Origin: CAZWXH01 sp964637725 | GTDB lineage: Bacteria; Bacillota_I; Bacilli_A; Erysipelotrichales; Coprobacillaceae | NCBI GenBank assembly: GCA_964637725.1 | Contig: CAZWXH010000034.1 | Coordinates: forward strand, 1-16,659 | Length of the DNA stretch: 16,659 bases | Direction: 5' to 3' | Shown: piece by piece, positions 1 to 7,284 of the stretch | How positions within the stretch are numbered: position 1 is the stretch's first letter | Layout of the letters: each line of letters begins with the position of its first letter | Position numbers and translations under genes: made by a program | Notes under the pieces: generated by a model | Told to the model about the DNA's origin: nothing | Database searches by the model: none | What the model saw: the letters and a program-made list of their open reading frames with translations, nothing else

Positions 1-11
1 TTTATAACCTA

Positions 12-20
12 ATTATAACA
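12..20 (-). promoter_or_regulatory. Possible extended -10 promoter for a gene beyond the left edge
   Basis: Downstream of the transketolase terminator the minus strand reads TGTTATAAT, an extended -10 element. At 17-base spacing the -35 position is only TTTCAT, a poor match. It would start a transcript near base 5 that leaves the window, so no gene can be assigned. AT-rich DNA gives such matches by chance. Confidence 0.25.
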
Positions 21-60
21 TACACTCAATAGCTATGAAACCGTTTTCTTTTTTATAAAT

Positions 61-92
61 AAAAAAAGTATTTATCTTTTTTTGATAAATAC
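61..92 (-). terminator. Intrinsic terminator after tkt
   Basis: On the minus strand a perfect 9-bp stem (GATAAATAC at 84-92 on plus pairs with GTATTTATC at 68-76) encloses a 7-base A loop. It is followed at once by seven T residues. It begins 26 bases after the tkt stop codon and is well placed to end the tkt transcript. The stem is AT-rich, so termination may be less than complete. Confidence 0.8.
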
Positions 93-117
93 CTTCTTCA
101 AAATTCTATCTTATTAT

Positions 118-2094
118 TTAGATTAAAGTTAAAAAAGTATTCACAACATTTTCAACAGTAAATCCATATTTTTCAATAACAATATTAGCTGGTGCACTTG
201 CCCCAAAATCATTAACAGAAATCATTTTTCCATCTAATCCAATATATTTATACCAACCAAAATCAGTTGCCATTTCAACCCCTAAACGAATACGAGCAGT
301 TGTTGGTAAGATTGTTTCTTTATATTCATCACTTTGTTCATTAAATAACTCCATTGAAGGCATAGAAACAACTCTAATATCATAACCTTTATTTGTTAAT
401 TCTTTTTTTGCATTAAGTGCTAATTCAACTTCACTACCACTTGCGATAATAATACCATCAATTTGAGAGTTTTCTTTTGAAACAATATATGCACCATGAC
501 TAACATCATCATATGTTGCATTTGTTAAGTTCGTAACATCTTGTCTTGTTAATATAAGCGCAGTTGGACGATCATTTGTTTCTACTGCTTTCTTCCATGC
601 TGCACACATTTCTGATGCATCAGCTGGTCTTAAGACTTGGATATGAGGCATAGAACGCATCATTGCCAATTGTTCAATTGGTTGGTGAGTTGGACCATCT
701 TCCCCTACCGCAATAGAATCATGTGATAATGGCAAGATAATTGGTAAATCCATTAAACAAGCCATTCTTAAAGCGCCTTTAAAGTAATCACTAAATACTA
801 AGAATCCACCTGAGGCAACTTTAATACCTTTATGTAATGTCATTCCATTCATAATTGTAACCATCGCAAATTCTCTAATTCCAAAATACAAGTTTCTTCC
901 TGTATGATCTTCACAACTAAAACGACCTCCATCTTTAATTGTTGTTTTTGTTGATGAAGCCAAGTCAGCTGTACCTGATAAGAAAGTAGGATTTTGTTTA
1001 GCAATTTCATTAATAATTTTTTCACTCGTATTACGAGTTGCTTCACTCACTCCTAATGGGTAATCTTTTAATATAGTCTCTGTATCAAAAGTATACTTAC
1101 CTTTTACATTATCAGCTAATTCTCGATATAATTCAGGATACGTGTTTTTATATTCACGCATCATTTTTTTCCATTTATTAAAACAACGTTTTCCTCGATT
1201 TTTAACATTCTTTTCAAAATCACCATAGACTTCTTCAGGAACATAAAAATCTTCATGATCAAAACCATAAGATTGTTTAGTTGCTTTTCCATCTTCTTGC
1301 CCTAGTGGAGCTCCATGAACTTTACTAGTTCCTTGGTTTTTAGAACCATAACCAATTACAGTATCAACGATAATTAGTGTTGGTTTATATTGTTCTTTTT
1401 TAGCTTTTTTTATAGCTTTTAATATAGCGACTGTATCATTACCATCAGCAACATTTATAACTTGCCAATTCATTGCTTCATAACGTTTCTTAACATCCTC
1501 ACTAAAAGAATAATCTAAAGGACCATCTAAAGTAACATGGTTAGAATCATATAAAACAACAAGTTTTCCTAAACAAAGATGACCTGCAATTGAAGCAGCT
1601 TCGTAAGTTACACCTTCTTGCATATCACCGTCACCACATAATGTATATGTGAAGTGATCAACAACATCAAAACCTTCTTTATTATAACGTTCTGATAAGA
1701 AGCGTTCTGCCATCGTCATTCCAACAGCCATTGGAATACCTTGTCCTAAAGGACCACTTGAAGCATCGACTCCATCAGTTACTCCAATTTCAGGATGTCC
1801 TGGTGTACGACTTTGCCATTGTCTAAATTGTTTTAAATCATCTATATTTAAATCAAACCCACTTAAGTGAAGTAAGCTATATAATAAAGATGATGCATGA
1901 CCGCTTGCTAAAACAAAACGATCTCTATTAAACCAATCTGATTCTTTTGGATTAATTCTCAATTCTTTTGTGAATAAAGTATATAAAGCTGGCGCAGAAC
2001 CTAAAACCATACCTGGATGTCCAGAATTTGCTTTATTAATCATATCGATCCCTAGTGATCTAATAGTTGCTATTGATAATTCAGTTTGATACAT
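118..2094 (-). CDS. tkt: Transketolase
   Basis: Thiamine-diphosphate enzyme of the non-oxidative pentose phosphate pathway that moves two-carbon units between sugar phosphates in the cytoplasm. The 658-residue product has the usual full length. It shows substrate-phosphate/TPP histidines in SGHPG (H26), SGH (H66), TPGHPE (H100) and KVHG (H260). The cofactor motif GDGDMQEG is at 154-161, followed by YDSNxxxLDG at 182-191. The catalytic glutamate is in the FGIREFAM stretch (E408), and EDGPTHQP is near 465-472. The open frame extends 18 codons further upstream to 2148, but the ATG at 2094 has a strong Shine-Dalgarno (AGGGAGG, 9 bases away) and gives the conserved N-terminus. The gene has its own promoter-like sequence just upstream and follows ynzC, the same ynzC-tkt order known in Bacillus. 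No unusual residues were noted; the DSN rather than DDN variant is usual in Firmicutes. Confidence 0.97.
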   Translation of the reverse strand: MYQTELSIATIRSLGIDMINKANSGHPGMVLGSAPALYTLFTKELRINPKESDWFNRDRFVLASGHASSLLYSLLHLSGFDLNIDDLKQFRQWQSRTPGHPEIGVTDGVDASSGPLGQGIPMAVGMTMAERFLSERYNKEGFDVVDHFTYTLCGDGDMQEGVTYEAASIAGHLCLGKLVVLYDSNHVTLDGPLDYSFSEDVKKRYEAMNWQVINVADGNDTVAILKAIKKAKKEQYKPTLIIVDTVIGYGSKNQGTSKVHGAPLGQEDGKATKQSYGFDHEDFYVPEEVYGDFEKNVKNRGKRCFNKWKKMMREYKNTYPELYRELADNVKGKYTFDTETILKDYPLGVSEATRNTSEKIINEIAKQNPTFLSGTADLASSTKTTIKDGGRFSCEDHTGRNLYFGIREFAMVTIMNGMTLHKGIKVASGGFLVFSDYFKGALRMACLMDLPIILPLSHDSIAVGEDGPTHQPIEQLAMMRSMPHIQVLRPADASEMCAAWKKAVETNDRPTALILTRQDVTNLTNATYDDVSHGAYIVSKENSQIDGIIIASGSEVELALNAKKELTNKGYDIRVVSMPSMELFNEQSDEYKETILPTTARIRLGVEMATDFGWYKYIGLDGKMISVNDFGASAPANIVIEKYGFTVENVVNTFLTLI

Positions 2095-2127
2095 TTCATT
2101 CTTCCTCCCTAAACACATACATGTCTC

Positions 2128-2156
2128 ATTATACACAAAAAAGGTCAATTAGAAAA
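2128..2156 (-). promoter_or_regulatory. Probable tkt promoter
   Basis: A perfect -10 TATAAT lies at 2133-2128 on the minus strand, 33 bases before the tkt ATG, giving a leader of about 27 bases. The -35 position at 17-base spacing (2156-2151) reads TTTTCT and is weak. It lies directly after the T-run of the ynzC terminator, which makes a fresh start for tkt sensible. Confidence 0.4.
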
Positions 2157-2187
2157 CACTATTTTTGAAAAAATGCTATTAATTGAC
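2137..2187 (-). terminator. Terminator between ynzC and tkt
   Basis: On the minus strand GTCAATTA (2187-2180) pairs with TAATTGAC (2151-2144), followed after one C by a six-T run (2142-2137). The left arm contains the last codons and stop of ynzC. The 28-base loop can itself form a small ATTTTT/AAAAAT hairpin, so the structure is branched rather than a simple hairpin, and termination strength is uncertain. Confidence 0.5.
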
Positions 2188-2412
2188 TTTCTTTTCATCT
2201 CTTAGTTTTTTAGGGGTAATATCATTCCCTTTTTCATCAACAACTTTAATAGATTGAAGCTGTTGTTTGAAACCACTTCTAAATATTCTAATATATTCTT
2301 TTCTCAGTTCTTGTTGTCTGATTGTTTCTTCCTGTGTCAAACCAACGCTCTTACTTTTATGAGCAAGTTTATTGATTTCTTGAATCATTTCATCAGTTAT
2401 TTTTTCTGTCAT
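2179..2412 (-). CDS. ynzC: DUF896 family protein YnzC
   Basis: Small charged cytoplasmic protein of 77 residues, the same size as Bacillus subtilis YnzC (DUF896). The N-terminal half (about 5-41) reads as two helices with the family pattern INKLAxKxK...LTxEExxxQxxLRxEYIxxFR. It is followed by QLQSIKVVDEKGNDITPKKL, also typical. The open frame runs on to 2505, but the extension lies inside the 6S RNA gene. The ATG at 2412 has an excellent Shine-Dalgarno (GGAGGAG), so the short form is right. It sits between the 6S RNA gene and tkt. In Bacillus ynzC belongs to the SOS-linked yneA-yneB-ynzC operon, but no LexA box or yneA is visible here. Its molecular function is not established. Expression may depend on readthrough from the 6S promoter. 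Confidence 0.93.
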   Translation of the reverse strand: MTEKITDEMIQEINKLAHKSKSVGLTQEETIRQQELRKEYIRIFRSGFKQQLQSIKVVDEKGNDITPKKLRDEKKVN

Positions 2413-2422
2413 ATTCTCCTCC

Positions 2423-2580
2423 AAAAAATAAAAACCTAAGAGTAATAGATTATCCCTGTTTTGTACAGGTGGGCATCTTGTCGTGATTTTAGGATCCCTA
2501 TTCAAGATAGGTCTTCAACACCACCATGACTATCAGATTCCCGTATCTAAAATGTAGGAAATTCATTTGTCTCTTAGGTC
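2423..2580 (-). ncRNA. ssrS: 6S RNA (RNA polymerase-binding regulatory RNA)
   Basis: About 148-158 nt transcript predicted from 2580. Ends pair in a 9-bp closing stem: ACCTAAGAG (RNA 2-10) with CTCTTAGGT (139-147), which runs into TTTTTATTTTTT. Inside are UAGAU/AUCUA (32-36/131-135), a large open central region of about 19 by 17 nt, then GGUGG/CCACC (56-60/109-113), UGUUG/CGACA, and an apical CCUAU/AUAGG hairpin. A small CCUGU/ACAGG hairpin can form on the 3' side of the bubble. This is the 6S architecture that mimics an open promoter. Sequence also agrees with remembered E. coli 6S: CCUAAAAUCACGAC (RNA 88-101) against CCUUAAAACUGCGAC, then CACCU-hairpin-AGGGAUA against CACCUUG...AAGGGUUA. 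6S RNA binds the housekeeping RNA polymerase holoenzyme and reduces transcription in stationary phase. The alternative is a cis-acting ynzC leader; no riboswitch consensus fits. Confidence 0.75.
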
Positions 2581-2586
2581 AATTTT

Positions 2587-2614
2587 ATTATACCACATAT
2601 TTATATCATGTAAA
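2587..2614 (-). promoter_or_regulatory. Strong promoter of the 6S RNA gene
   Basis: Minus strand: -35 TTTACA (2614-2609), 16-base spacer, extended -10 TGGTATAAT (hexamer 2592-2587). The predicted start, seven bases on, is the G at 2580, exactly where the closing stem of the RNA begins. This is the best promoter in the window. It begins two bases after the end of the upstream M16 gene stop codon (2616). Confidence 0.8.
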
Positions 2615-2615
2615 C

Positions 2616-3896
2616 CTACTTTGAGGTAACTATAAAGGTACTTGTTAAACTTGTATCAAACAAAGATTTTAATTGATTTAAATCTGCAATTGTTAAACTT
2701 GAAACACAATCAATTAAGTCAAAAACCATTATACCTTCAAAATAATAACGACTAAAGAGATTTGCAATTGCTTCTGGACTATTAAACACACTTGTCAATA
2801 TTCCAATATTTTTCTTTTGAGTTCTTAAAAAAGCATCTTTATCGACTTCATAGTCTTTCATATAATCAATAAGTTCAATGATTTTAGATTTTAAACGTTC
2901 AGGATCTTTTGTGTCTCCACCAATTTGTAAAAAAGAATAATCTCTCTCTTGAGTAAAGTTTGCACTAAAACTATCATTAATAATTCCTTCACGTACCCAT
3001 TCTTCATAGAGTGGTGAACTCTTAGCAAATAATAAATCAAGTAAAAGATTCATACTCAGCTCTCTTTTTAGTCTTTCTGAAGGAACTTCTAAAATATCAT
3101 TAATCTTCATAGATACGATAACTTTAGGCATAACAACATCCATCGCAAGCGATTCTTCTTTCTTATCAATGGCTTTTGATTCAATACACTTTTCTCTCAT
3201 TATTTCATTTCTTATTTCAAAATGTTTTTTCTTTTGATTCGCCTTAATAAGTTCCATTGTGCTTGTTGGTTCTATATTCCCTACTACAAACAACATCATA
3301 TTACTTGGATGATAAAATGTATGATAGCATTTTTCTAAAGTATCTTTGTCAATTTCATTAACTGTGTCAACAGTACCTGCTATATCAATTTTAACTGGAT
3401 GATTCTGATATAAGTTTTGAATACTTCCAAAATAACAACGCCAATCAGGATCATCATCATACATCCCTATTTCTTGATTGATAATTCCCTTTTCTTTTTC
3501 AACACTTTCCTTTGTGAGATTGATTTCTTGAACAAAATCTAATAACAATTCTATACATTGATCTTCATTAGAAGTTGTTGAAAATAAATAAGCTGTTCTA
3601 GAAGATGAAGTAAAAGCATTTGTGCTTGCACCCAACCTTGCAAATTTATCACTCGCATCACCATCGCTCATATCAAACATTTTATGTTCAAGGAAATGAG
3701 CAATACCATCAGGAACTTTTATCATTTCTTTTTCATTGAGTGGTACAAATGTTGTATCTACTGATCCAAAATGTGTCGTAAATAAACCATAAGTTTTTGA
3801 AAAACCTTCTTTAGGCAATAAATATACTTCTAATCCATTATTTAATTTTTCATAATAGAGTGTTTCTTGTAATGTCTTATATTGAATTGTTTTCAT
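2616..3896 (-). CDS. ymfH: M16 family zinc peptidase, YmfH-like (HXXEH present)
   Basis: Insulinase/pitrilysin-family (M16) protein of 426 residues. The inverted zinc motif HXXEH is intact (HFLEH, residues 67-71) and is followed by the family stretch GASTNAFTSSSRTAYLFS. A further acidic candidate ligand lies in INQEIGMYDDDP (E142 or nearby). The C-terminal half holds the second M16 fold, with no second motif, as expected. The open frame extends to 3953, but the ATG at 3896 has a good AAAGGA Shine-Dalgarno six bases upstream and gives the usual N-terminus. It overlaps the end of the preceding gene by 20 bases, which suggests translational coupling and a paired product, as with Bacillus YmfF/YmfH. 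Substrate is unknown; family members process peptides or small proteins. No signal peptide is seen, so it should act in the cytoplasm. Confidence 0.93.
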   Translation of the reverse strand: MKTIQYKTLQETLYYEKLNNGLEVYLLPKEGFSKTYGLFTTHFGSVDTTFVPLNEKEMIKVPDGIAHFLEHKMFDMSDGDASDKFARLGASTNAFTSSSRTAYLFSTTSNEDQCIELLLDFVQEINLTKESVEKEKGIINQEIGMYDDDPDWRCYFGSIQNLYQNHPVKIDIAGTVDTVNEIDKDTLEKCYHTFYHPSNMMLFVVGNIEPTSTMELIKANQKKKHFEIRNEIMREKCIESKAIDKKEESLAMDVVMPKVIVSMKINDILEVPSERLKRELSMNLLLDLLFAKSSPLYEEWVREGIINDSFSANFTQERDYSFLQIGGDTKDPERLKSKIIELIDYMKDYEVDKDAFLRTQKKNIGILTSVFNSPEAIANLFSRYYFEGIMVFDLIDCVSSLTIADLNQLKSLFDTSLTSTFIVTSK

Positions 3897-5157
3897 TGAA
3901 ATCCTTTCCCGTAAGGAAGAATATTGTATCAAGCTTAATATCTTTAGATACATTAATAATATCTTCTTTGCTTACGTTTAATAAACATGTTATATAATCG
4001 TTATTGTCTTGTTTAAGATGTGTTATATCTCTATTATAGGCTAAAGAAATCATGCTTGTAGCTTCATCATTTGTCTTTCTTAATGAGTTTTGAATCATCA
4101 TTTTAGCAAGTTCTATTTCTTCATCAGTCACATGTCCTTTTTGAATATCAGCTAATTGTTCTTGAATTAATGATAAAGCTTTCTGGTAATCTTTTGCTTC
4201 TATTCCAGCATTAACAATCATTATCCCATTAAAGGCATCGTAACTTGACGAAACATAATAACACATACTATTTTCTTCTCTAACGACTTGGAATAGTCTT
4301 GATTGAGAGAAACCACCATATAATGCATTTAATACTGTCATCGCATAATGTTTATCTGATTTAAAATCACAATTGATTAAATAACCCATATTTAATTTAG
4401 ATTGTGTAATATCTTGTTTTTCAATAACTTCTAAAACATCATGTCTAGGTGATTGAAAAGTATATGCTGATGCATAATCATTATTATTATCACTAAATTG
4501 AAGATATTTATCGAAAGTACCAACAATAGTTTGGTTTATATCTCCTACTACATATAAATGTTTTTCATCTTCTTTCAAACATTTTAAAAAGTATTGATAA
4601 AGATCCTTAGCAGTTATTGAATCTATTTCATTTTCATATCCAGTACTATGAATTCCTAAAGTTTGATCTTTTCCCATGTATTCAAATAACTTGTCTAAAG
4701 AATATGAAAATTTATCATCTTTATTAACTTGTAATCTTTCTTTTAATTCTTTCTTCTTCATATTCACAATTTCTTCATCAAATCCATTATCTTTTATTAA
4801 AGGATCAAAAAATAAATCATTAAATAATTGTAGTTGTTTTTCTAACAATGAATCTTTATTAGGTAAATAGTTATCATTAACAAAACTTGTATACAAATTA
4901 ATGACTTGTGATTTTCCCTTCGTAATAATATGAGAAGATAAAGAAGCACCATAATTCTCATCTAGATGACTTGCTAGATCTTTAGTGCTAGGATATTTCT
5001 TTGTCGCTGCAATGAGTACAAAAGTTAATAATGTACGCATCGTTGTTGTTTCTTTATTCAATTCCCCTTGTAACCTTAAGGAAATCGTTGTTGTCTTAAA
5101 TTTTTTTGTTGGGATAAGATGCAAAACATATCCCTTCATTTGATATATCGTTTTCAT
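3877..5157 (-). CDS. ymfF: M16 family peptidase-like protein, YmfF-like (zinc motif absent)
   Basis: M16-fold protein of 426 residues, exactly the length of its downstream partner. The place where HXXEH should stand reads LLTFVLIAATKKYPST (about 43-58), with no histidine-glutamate pair, so it is very likely not a peptidase by itself. Later family features remain: LDENYGASLSS near 64-74, VVGDIN, and a C-terminal domain containing YGGFSQSRLFQVVREENSMCYYVSSS with the conserved arginine-rich loop typical of M16 C-terminal halves. By analogy with mitochondrial processing peptidase and other M16 pairs, it probably forms a dimer with the HXXEH-bearing partner and shapes substrate binding. That is inference. 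The ATG at 5157 has the Shine-Dalgarno AAAAGGAG. It has its own promoter candidate and follows the transporter terminator. Confidence 0.92.
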   Translation of the reverse strand: MKTIYQMKGYVLHLIPTKKFKTTTISLRLQGELNKETTTMRTLLTFVLIAATKKYPSTKDLASHLDENYGASLSSHIITKGKSQVINLYTSFVNDNYLPNKDSLLEKQLQLFNDLFFDPLIKDNGFDEEIVNMKKKELKERLQVNKDDKFSYSLDKLFEYMGKDQTLGIHSTGYENEIDSITAKDLYQYFLKCLKEDEKHLYVVGDINQTIVGTFDKYLQFSDNNNDYASAYTFQSPRHDVLEVIEKQDITQSKLNMGYLINCDFKSDKHYAMTVLNALYGGFSQSRLFQVVREENSMCYYVSSSYDAFNGIMIVNAGIEAKDYQKALSLIQEQLADIQKGHVTDEEIELAKMMIQNSLRKTNDEATSMISLAYNRDITHLKQDNNDYITCLLNVSKEDIINVSKDIKLDTIFFLTGKDFNENNSI

Positions 5158-5183
5158 AGTCTCTCCTTTTTACATACATATCT

Positions 5184-5189
5184 ATTATA
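5184..5189 (-). promoter_or_regulatory. Probable -10 element for the ymfF-ymfH operon
   Basis: TATAAT on the minus strand, 27-32 bases before the ymfF ATG and just downstream of the importer terminator. No good -35 is found at 16-18 spacing (the region is all A/T), so the call rests on the -10, its position and the terminator behind it. Confidence 0.4.
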
Positions 5190-5207
5190 CTCATTTTTTA
5201 TAAAAAT

Positions 5208-5240
5208 AAAATAAAAAGACTAAGACTTTTGATCTTAGTC
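5208..5240 (-). terminator. Intrinsic terminator of the nucleoside importer operon
   Basis: Minus strand: GACTAAGA (5240-5233), a 7-base loop, TCTTAGTC (5225-5218), then TTTTTATTTTATTTTT. A perfect 8-bp stem with a long T-run starts seven bases after the stop of the second permease gene. It is the clear end of the transporter operon. Confidence 0.88.
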
Positions 5241-5246
5241 AAAGAA

Positions 5247-6200
5247 CTATCGTTTTCCTTTATCGTAAGGCTCGCCTTCAGCTTTAGGTGCAGCGGAATT
5301 TTTAGAAGCAAACGCTAATAAGATAAGTGTTGCAACATAAGGAATAATCTTATAGAAGTAATTAGGAATACCTAACGAGAATAAGAATGGAATTCCAGAA
5401 TATGTGGAAGCAATTGTATTCATTAATCCAAAGAATAATGCTGCAACAGCAATACGCCAAGGTTTCCATTGTCCAAAAATTAGTACTGCTAATGCTAAGA
5501 ATCCATATCCAGAAACAGAAGCATTAAAATTAGTACTTGTTGGAATAACAAATATTAAACCTCCAACTCCTGCTAAAAAGCCAGAAATCAAAGTCCCTGC
5601 ATAGCGCATCTTATAAACACTTATACCCGCACTATCAGCAGCTTGAGGTAATTCCCCACAAGAACGAAGTCTTAAGCCAAAACGTGTTTTATATAAAACA
5701 AACCAGCTTATAACTAATAATGCAAAACCAATATACGTTGTAATATAACAGTTCTTAAATAAAATATCTCCAATAACAGGAATGCTTGAAAGAACAGGAA
5801 CACTACTAATATTAAAATCATTAGAGAAGTTCACTTGTTGAGTGTTTTGTACTAATCTTGCTACAAAGATACAAAATGCAGGCGCAAAAATATTTAAAGC
5901 AGTTCCACTAATTGTTTGATTCGCACGCATATGTATTGAAGCAAAAGCATGGAAAAATGTAAATATTACCCCTGCTATCCCAGCAATCAATAAGGCAATA
6001 ATTAAACATAATTGAGGATTCATAGATGCTTGAGTAAAATGAATAAAGAATATTCCTGCAAAAGCACCGATAACCATTATCCCTTCAAGAGCAATGTTTA
6101 TAACACCACTTCGTTCAGAAAACAAACCACCAAGCGCAACGACTAATAAAGGAACTAAGAAAAGCATGGATTGATTTAATAAGAAAATTATATCACTCAT
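5247..6200 (-). CDS. nupQ: Nucleoside ABC importer permease 2 (NupQ-like)
   Basis: Polytopic inner-membrane protein (about 9-10 hydrophobic segments over 317 residues) of the BPD_transp_2 family, related to Bacillus NupQ and the RnsD/BmpG type. The diagnostic N-terminal stretch GGLFSERSGVINIALEG (about 24-40) is present, with FxxTRFGLRLRSCGE as the cytoplasmic coupling loop in the middle. It pairs with the upstream permease to form the transmembrane channel for nucleosides. An upstream in-frame ATG at 6206 exists, but it sits only three bases from the GGAGG. The ATG at 6200 has nine-base spacing and is the more likely start. That ATG overlaps the end of the upstream permease gene (stop at 6193), so the two are translationally coupled. 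A strong terminator follows. Confidence 0.93.
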   Translation of the reverse strand: MSDIIFLLNQSMLFLVPLLVVALGGLFSERSGVINIALEGIMVIGAFAGIFFIHFTQASMNPQLCLIIALLIAGIAGVIFTFFHAFASIHMRANQTISGTALNIFAPAFCIFVARLVQNTQQVNFSNDFNISSVPVLSSIPVIGDILFKNCYITTYIGFALLVISWFVLYKTRFGLRLRSCGELPQAADSAGISVYKMRYAGTLISGFLAGVGGLIFVIPTSTNFNASVSGYGFLALAVLIFGQWKPWRIAVAALFFGLMNTIASTYSGIPFLFSLGIPNYFYKIIPYVATLILLAFASKNSAAPKAEGEPYDKGKR

Positions 6201-7284
6201 TAGCATTTTCCTCCTTTACATTTCTATTAAAGAAATTCTTCTTTAATATAAACTGCTTCATAAATAAAGAAAAAGCAGAAAAATAAATAATAATTGCAAC
6301 AATAATATTAACAATTTCAGAATCAAAATTTTTGAACTGCATAAAAAAACCACCAATTGTAATATGACCGATAAATAGACCAGATGCTAAAATTCCAAAA
6401 GGATTAGATAACCCAAGTAAAGCAACGGCAATTCCATTAAATCCTTCAGGTGCTAAAACATCAACAACTTGTAAACATTTACCAGTTCCTGCTAAATAAA
6501 GTAAAGCTCCACCAATACCAGCTAAAGCTCCAGCTATCATCATCGAATAAACAACTTTCTTTTTAGAATTAATACCGGCATATTTACTAGCATCTTGATT
6601 AAAACCACAAGCTTTTAATTCATATCCTAAAACAGTCTTATTTAAAACAATATGCATCACTATAACTGCCAATATGGCAATCACAATCCCTCCATTAATA
6701 TTGGGAATAATATTATCCAAACCAAATTTGGAAATCACTGCATTACTATTAACAATCAATGTTTGATTTTTTAACGAATCATAAACAGTTAATGGAATTA
6801 AAAAATTAACTGTATACATCCCAATATAATTCATCATTATTGATGAAATAACTTCATTAACATTGAGGTAAGCCTTCATCAAGCCTGGGATTAATCCCCA
6901 AAGCGCTCCCGCAATAGCAGCAGCAATAATTGCAACTATCCAGTGAAGAATCATAGGTAAAAAAGTCCATTCTACACCAATATAAATGGCAGTAAATGCT
7001 CCAACAACAAATTGTCCAGGTGTTCCAATGTTAAATAAACCTGTTTTAAAAGCAAACCCAACTGATAAACCTGTCATAATGATTGGAACTGACTCATTAA
7101 GTGCTAATCCAACCCCATTAGTTCCATTTGAAAAACCACCACTAATTAAAGTTAAAAAGCCATCAATTGCGTTTGATGAATTGGCAATAAAGATAACGAT
7201 AAGTCCAAATGCCAAACCAATAATAACTGCAAATATTGAAGAAGAAAAATCCATTCCACCATCACTCTTTAAAAACCTTTTCAT
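6193..7284 (-). CDS. nupP: Nucleoside ABC importer permease 1 (NupP-like)
   Basis: Membrane permease of 363 residues with a cytoplasmic N-terminus, a first helix around 16-36 and about eight to ten hydrophobic segments overall. It has the family hallmarks FKTGLFNIGTPGQFVVGA (79-96) and LNVNEVISSIMMNYIG (140-154), which mark the BmpF/NupP type of BPD_transp_2 permeases for nucleoside uptake. Its ATG overlaps the stop of the ATPase gene in the ATGA form (7284-7281), and its own end overlaps the next permease gene, so the last three genes form one coupled unit. The Shine-Dalgarno is GAGAGGTG about seven bases before the start. Guanosine or a broader nucleoside range is likely by homology; specificity cannot be read from the sequence. 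Confidence 0.93.
   Translation of the reverse strand: MKRFLKSDGGMDFSSSIFAVIIGLAFGLIVIFIANSSNAIDGFLTLISGGFSNGTNGVGLALNESVPIIMTGLSVGFAFKTGLFNIGTPGQFVVGAFTAIYIGVEWTFLPMILHWIVAIIAAAIAGALWGLIPGLMKAYLNVNEVISSIMMNYIGMYTVNFLIPLTVYDSLKNQTLIVNSNAVISKFGLDNIIPNINGGIVIAILAVIVMHIVLNKTVLGYELKACGFNQDASKYAGINSKKKVVYSMMIAGALAGIGGALLYLAGTGKCLQVVDVLAPEGFNGIAVALLGLSNPFGILASGLFIGHITIGGFFMQFKNFDSEIVNIIVAIIIYFSAFSLFMKQFILKKNFFNRNVKEENANE

Noticed and set aside
2095..2148. N-terminal extension of transketolase to an upstream start
   Set aside because: It would place the strong AGGGAGG ribosome-binding site and the -10 TATAAT inside the coding region, and the added residues have no family counterpart.
2413..2505. N-terminal extension of YnzC
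   Set aside because: It overlaps the 3' part of the 6S RNA gene, and the GGAGGAG with ATG at 2412 gives a protein of the normal 77 residues.
2423..2580. Riboswitch controlling ynzC
   Set aside because: I compared the core with purine, TPP, FMN, SAM, lysine, fluoride, guanidine, ZTP and T-box consensus motifs from memory and none fit; 6S-like motifs do.
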